This document shows positions 59,071-64,000 of a stretch of 64,000 nt of DNA, piece after piece. The stretch is taken from assembly GCA_948567375.1 (NCBI GenBank), contig OX419760.1:31310001-31374000 (forward strand), given 5' to 3'. How positions within the stretch are numbered: the first letter of the stretch is position 1; each line of letters begins with the position of its first letter. The position numbers and the translations under genes are program-made. The notes below the pieces were generated by a model. It was not told where the DNA came from. It was given only the letters and a program-made list of their open reading frames with translations, and did not search any database. This DNA comes from Lunularia cruciata. Its lineage: Eukaryota; Streptophyta; Marchantiopsida; Lunulariales; Lunulariaceae.

Positions 59071-62000
59071 TGTGGTGCCCACATTTTTTGTTTTTTTTTT
59101 AAATGGAGAAGAAGAAGTGTATAGAGAAGTTGGATTACGCCTATATAAATGAAGAAGGCAAAGAAAAGAGTCTTCGGGATGAAACCCGAGGTAACATGGC
59201 TTCGGGTCATAAGGCAAAGTACTCAGAATTGCCTTGTTAGCATACAACCCAAAGTAAGGAGTCTTCGTATCGAGGGGTGCTCAACCCGAGGCAAGACAGT
59301 GTAACAACTTTTCTTTGGGGTGAGAAATTCAAGAGGGGACTGTTCAAAAACCAGCAGTCATACGCATGAAGGACACTTGACAGTGATAGGAGCATGCAAG
59401 AGGTATGATTTCTTGGTAGAAACTCGAATTAAAGAGAGACAAAGAAGGCACGACTCTATAGAAATTGAGCTAAAGACGAAGCAATGACAAGCAATTTTCC
59501 TTCACCGTTAAGAAGTTGTCCTTCAGGAGATCATGGGAAGGGAAGTAGAGTCAAAGACGCATTGGAGTGTAGAGGAGAATTTGAGAGAGCTAATCGGGGA
59601 GTAAGTAGGAAGAATAGTCCCCAGCCTAGTGAGGAAGAAAGAAAGTTGGGAGGAGGGAAGAAGAACTCCAAATTCATAGTGAGAAATCATGCAGTTTGGA
59701 GGTTAGATGTGATCACAAGAATTGAAGTCTTGAGCAGACTTTGGTTCACATTCTTGGCGTGGAACTGGAATGTGACCTTTCCAGGGTTCATGACTGAGAT
59801 AATTGAGAGTAGATGTCTCGATGGCCCCAAGGAAGAGGGGAAGAGAGGAAATCGGGCTCGCTGGACGGAGTTGGATTGGAGATTAGTACTCGGAAGAGAA
59901 GTAGGCACGGAGTAGGATGCCACGTTCTTGGGGAAGGGAGAGGTAGCAGAAGAAACCCAGAAGATGAGAGATGCTTTCTCTTCAAAGCGCACAAAGAATG
60001 GGTACAAAGTAGAGAGTTACAAGGATCTTGTCAAACAAGGGATCATGAGTGCTCTAATGGTGATCTTGAAGCCGGATAGAATGACTTCTGTGATGAAGCA
60101 CCAAGCAGTGTTCTTCCATAAGATGTTTGCAAGAGAGCCAATTAACTGGGCAAAGTGCTTTCATAGGCAAACACAACAGATGGTGTGGAATTTGTGGGAT
60201 AAAATGCCTATGCATTACATTATGCCATTTGGAGTGCATTTTTATCTGGGGCTGAACTTGCTCAATGCGGCGGAGCGCAACAGAATGGTGTCGCATTTCC
60301 ATCCCGACTTAAGAAAGGAGGTCAACACGGAGGAATAGCAGTACATTCTTCAAATCAGGAGCAGTGATGAGTACTACGCACAGATGGGGAAGAGTGTGCA
60401 GGTGAACGTAAGTACTCCAAAGTTGAAGAAGAGGAGTTGACAAGGAGAAGGAGAAGACGTCAAGAAAATTAAAGCTCGGAAGACCAGAAGGATAAATCTG
60501 AGGAAAGGTATGGTGGTAATTGCATCGTTGGAGGAAGAATCGAAGAGCGAAGCCAAGTGCAAGTCTGAAGACTCGGAAAGAGAAGAAGAACCCGAGCTCA
60601 CACTACAGAGTGGAGACACGAGTAGTGATAGCAACGATGGAGGAGAGATGACATTGGTTCCCGCAGAAGAAGAAGAAGCCAGGATGGAGATAGAGGAGGA
60701 AGGTAACGTGAAGCTAGAAGATGAAGTGCCAGAGTAGGAAGAGAGAAAGGTTACCATTCAACAAGGAGTTTGTTCAAGGCAAAAGGCAAAGTGTGGGGCG
60801 GGGCCAAGCAAGGTAAGAGAAGAGGAGAATGCAAGTTTGGGAAGTGAAGTGATGCAATGGCTGCAGCGAAGAAGGTGAGTATCGAGAGAAGAAGAGGTAA
60901 AGAAGGAGATCACTTTGCAAGTCAAAGTAACCACAAGTGAAGGAGTGGAGTACCTACAGGAGATTGTGTGTCCCTTATTGGTGAAGTTAGAACACAAGAA
61001 GAAGGAGATGCAGTCAAAGTGTCCGGAGGTGAAGACTATGTTACAGGTGTTAGCCTGCTTAGAAGAAGAGAACTCGGATTTGAAGAAGAGTATAATCCAA
61101 GGAGAGGAGGAAAGGGAAGTACTACAAGTAGATGGCGTAGTACAAAATCAAGTGATTGAGAACTTGAGGAGAGAAGCAAGGAATTGAGAGGAACTCATAA
61201 AGCTGAGTGACATAACAAGGGAAGGACAAGTTGCTGAGTATGAAATCTTGAAGGAGAAGTTTGCTGATTTGAGATTAGAGATTATCCATGCTATGGCAAG
61301 AGTAGCCGAGAAGGAACAAGGGCTCAATAGGATGATGGAGAGTGTAGAAGAGAAGAAGCAGCTATGGCAACGAGAGTTGATAGTGCGATATAGAGAAGAA
61401 GAGAGGTTGAGAGAGAGTTACTTCGCAATCAGGAGGAGAAGATTGTACAGAAGGAGAAGGAGAAGGAGAAGGAGGCTGTGAAAGCTGAGTTTGAAGCAGA
61501 ATTGGCAATGTACCAAGAAGATTGGCTTGCAGATCAAGAACGGGAGGGAAAATGAGATTGGAACCATTGAAGGAGATTGTAATCAGGATGAATGCGATGT
61601 TGAGTACAGAGGCCAGTGTGCATATTGAAGAGACAAGGCTGCACAAGTTGAAGTTGTTGGTGCAAGAGACAAGGAGGAGACATGCGAAGGACACAAACTT
61701 GAATGCTTTGTTGATCAATCCAAGAACTCATGTAGATAGGAAGATATTGGAAGTAGAAGACAATATCACAGTTAGATTAGACTTAGTGAAATTAGAGATA
61801 AATAAACTTTGGAAGGATGTTAGAGCAAAACCTGAAGTAGATAAAGTAGGAATGCATATGTCTTTGAAATTACCATCTGAGGTATTAGAGAAGAGTGGGT
61901 CGGGAGATAAGGAGTTAGATAGATTACCCACTAGTGGAATTTCATATCAAAAAAGAGAATTGCTAGATTTGGTAGAGGAATTAAGAGTTGTGAAACCTGA

Positions 62001-62874
62001 GGAACAGTAGTAGGAATTAAAGTTACTTTGGGATCGGGTTTGAAAGCCGAGGAAGAAGTAGACATCGGATCGGATTAGTAACAGAATTAAGATTTGAAGA
62101 GGCAGATATGAAGAGGTGCATTGTCATTTTGGATCTGCAAGTTTGTAGAGTTGTTAGGAAGAGGTACATTAGGAAGATAATAATTATCGGTTGCTTTACT
62201 ATTTAAGAGTGGCATTTGAAGTCTTATGTTGTTCAATGCTCATTATTTTTGAGAATAGATAAAGCAAAGTGTTGTGAAGCATTGCTTGTTGCTTGAGCTT
62301 GATTCCAAGTATCAACATTGTGTTTGTAATTATGAGTGTGGAGAAATTTGAAGTGCAAGTCAATGTGCTTGTTGGATGTTGGATTCCACAGCCTTGATCT
62401 TCATTTTGTGTGTTTAATCATGAGTGAAGTGCAATCAAAGCAATGCCTTGACAGATATGAGAGGAATTTTAGTGTTGGTAGTATTTTGCATTTGTGAGTG
62501 CGGTGCAAAGTTGATGTGAAGCAATTTAGATCAAGGAAGTTGTGCCTTCAGTGGAGGGGTGGAACACAATTTTGAGGCAAAGTCATTTTGCATTAAAGTG
62601 CCATTTTTGGGAGAGCCTGAATCATCACCATCAAGATTGTTTGGAAAGATTTGATGGAGTTGTGATTACAGAGTGTTAATTTGTGACAAGACTGAGAATC
62701 AGTGCATGTTACTCTCTTTTGGGTGTGGTTTCTACCTGAGAGTTTAAAGACGCAACCAAGAAGAACTACATGTTACTGTTTGACTTCATATTTGGACATT
62801 TCTGACTCGTATCTTTGCAAGAAAAACTTTACTTACTTGATTACCGCAAAAGTGATATTTGTTGGATTGTCACA
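59071..62874 (+). mobile_element. Solo 3.8-kb LTR with intact ends and 5-bp target duplication
   Basis: TGTGGTGCCCACATTTTTTG at 59071 to GGATTGTCACA at 62874, flanked by CACGT at 59066-59070 and 62875-62879. The flanks join to a sequence matching the unoccupied site at 36609-36665 in the first duplicate. It is therefore a complete single LTR left after LTR-LTR recombination. A TATATAA box lies at 59142-59148, about 340 bp before the internal ATG. Confidence 0.95.
59484..62100 (+). pseudogene. LTR-encoded coiled-coil protein, second copy
   Basis: From the ATG at 59484 the same architecture as 5679-3106 is read in one frame to about 61430: basic N-terminus, globular region with WTELDW, HQAVFFHKMFAREPINW and VHFYLGLNLLNAAE, acidic region, and coiled coil. 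Stops are at 59913, 60336, 60438, 60735, 60879 and 61185. A frameshift near 61430-61480 moves the last block to another frame (61522-62010), and a small deletion near 62007 removes the conserved C-terminal end. At 60435-60440 this copy has TGA then CAA where the first copy has TGG then TAG, so the two decayed independently. Confidence 0.8.
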
Positions 62875-62925
62875 CACGTCTTACTATACATATGTACATA
62901 GGTTATAAAGACACCATGATTCCTA

Positions 62926-63660
62926 CTACACCGGTCTATTTTCACCTTTACACCTTTGAATCAACTCCTCAACCTGCTTGTTGTGCCCTTTATACTCCTT
63001 GTGGATAATTGCCAAAACCTCCTTGAACTTCGCATTGGCATGCTTCTTCAATTGGTCAGTCAGCTTGGCTAGTTGCTTGCTCAAGTATGAATTAACCTCC
63101 AAAGCATAAATTCCTGACTTGAGCACTCTTAATCTTGCGTAGTGAGCCTGGGTTACAGCCAATATTTCCACATGTGCTTTAAGTTGGTTGCCAACATCCT
63201 CCACTACAGTAAGAACCCTCATTTTCTCAGCATCCAAATTGTCCCAAATGGATTGTAGCTCCATCTCTACTTCCTACCTGATTCTGCACATGAAGGATTT
63301 GCTCCTTCTCTTCATTATTGTTTACAACCATGGTCACTTCCTCAATGCGCATTTGGGCTTTCTTAGTATGAGCATGGTGGGCCTATTGGTTCTTAGCTCC
63401 TGGAGCCAAAGAGCCTCCAGTTCTTTCTTTAGGGACAACACTTCCTTGTATGAAGCACTTAGTTGCTTTTTGTGCTTCTTCTTTGTCTCCTCAACACAAC
63501 TCAAATCTCCCATAGATTGTTAAGAAATTCAAGTTTAGTTGGGTGATCCACAGTTGAGATTCAGTCACATCTATCTTCATCTTAGCAAATTCTTTGTCCT
63601 TGTTGCTCAACTTCTTCTCTTGAGCTGCATTGTAGTCCATGTGGTGCTCCTATTTCTTCA
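62926..63660 (-). pseudogene. Coiled-coil C-terminal relic, duplicate of 36700-37160 but longer
   Basis: A 112-residue minus-strand frame (63264-62926) starts MELQSIWDNLDAE and ends HNKQVEELIQRCKGENRPV; upstream the frame is broken but remains Glu/Lys-rich to about 63660. The first duplicate has lost its central 240 bp. It is related to 39060-38669. Confidence 0.55.
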
Positions 63661-64000
63661 AAATTTTCTTTTGTTAATCATATTGCCACATGAGCTACAA
63701 GGCCAAGTGGCAAGGTGGCAAGCAAAGCTTTGTCACAAAGGAAACAATAAGCACTTAAAGAGGTATAGAATGACCTTGAGTGCTTGAGGATGGAACAACA
63801 CTCAGAGTGTTGAGGGATCATTTTGGTGCTTGTAGGATATGTACCACTCGGAGTGCCGATAGGTGAGATCTATGGGCCAAGTGCCAAGTGCCACCTTGGC
63901 ACTTGGAGGGGAGTTCCACTACAATTTGAACTTGCCACCAATGGCACTTACCTCTAATGGCACTAGCCACCAAGGACCGCTACTTGCATGATAACTGTTG
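63661..64000. repeat. CACTC-dyad stretch, duplicate of 37420-37710
   Basis: It matches 37420-37710 from CCACATGAGCTACA.GGCCAA onward, including the GTGCCAAG/CTTGGCAC hairpin near 63880. Relative to the first copy about 220 bp (roughly 37180-37400) is missing. The window ends inside this duplicate. Confidence 0.75.

Larger units (their letters stand above)
53067..64000 (+). repeat. Large segmental duplicate of about 30810-38000
   Basis: Collinear with 30810-38000 through hydrolase copy C, the inverted repeat, the diverged upstream block, the coiled-coil relic and the CACTC-dyad stretch. Identity is in the mid-90s by eye. The main differences are the 3.8-kb solo LTR at 59071-62874, a 129-bp insert at 54574, about 240 bp kept at 62950-63230 but lost from the first copy, and about 220 bp missing near 63680. 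The duplicate runs off the window edge. Confidence 0.88.

Overview
The window looks like nuclear DNA from a land plant, and some signs point to a bryophyte. The signs are short GT-AG introns, plant-type Ty3/gypsy and Ty1/copia retrotransposon relics, and a family of SERAC1-like alpha/beta-hydrolase genes beside an NB-ARC-like relic. Liverworts are known for hydrolase-NBS-LRR (HNL) resistance genes, so a liverwort is my best guess, but I cannot prove the taxon. I saw no tRNA, rRNA or CRISPR.

Layout. Positions 1-20900 are nested retrotransposons. At the left edge a minus-strand element shows gag (1-2223), a primer-binding site (2287-2304) and a 3.8-kb LTR (2312-6092). That LTR carries an 858-codon reading frame for a coiled-coil protein. 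A diverged solo LTR (6480-7182) and older relics of the long-LTR family (7300-11449 and 19281-20520) follow. One relic is split by a nearly complete Ty3/gypsy element (11450-19280) whose gag-pol is one frame with 11 internal stops and no frameshift.

Positions 22800-38000 and 52500-64000 are a tandem and segmental duplication cluster built around a small three-exon hydrolase gene. Copy A (25391-26754) looks intact. Copies B (31051-32398) and C (53310-54797) are pseudogenes that share a cluster of changes in the catalytic motif. The second large duplicate (52524-64000) matches about 27425-38000, minus about 2.8 kb. It carries a solo copy of the 3.8-kb LTR (59071-62874, target duplication CACGT); the matching unoccupied site survives at 36620-36624.

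Positions 35500-45000 hold further coiled-coil relics and a Ty1/copia relic. A second apparently intact hydrolase gene lies on the minus strand at 45057-46295, head to head with an NB-ARC-like relic (46820-47160). Positions 47200-52500 show no convincing gene.

Two observations stand out. One is a retrotransposon family whose LTR itself encodes a large coiled-coil protein, seen in two well-aligned copies and several older relics. The other is a pair of intact SERAC1-like hydrolases with aspartate in place of the nucleophilic serine (GHDLGG).
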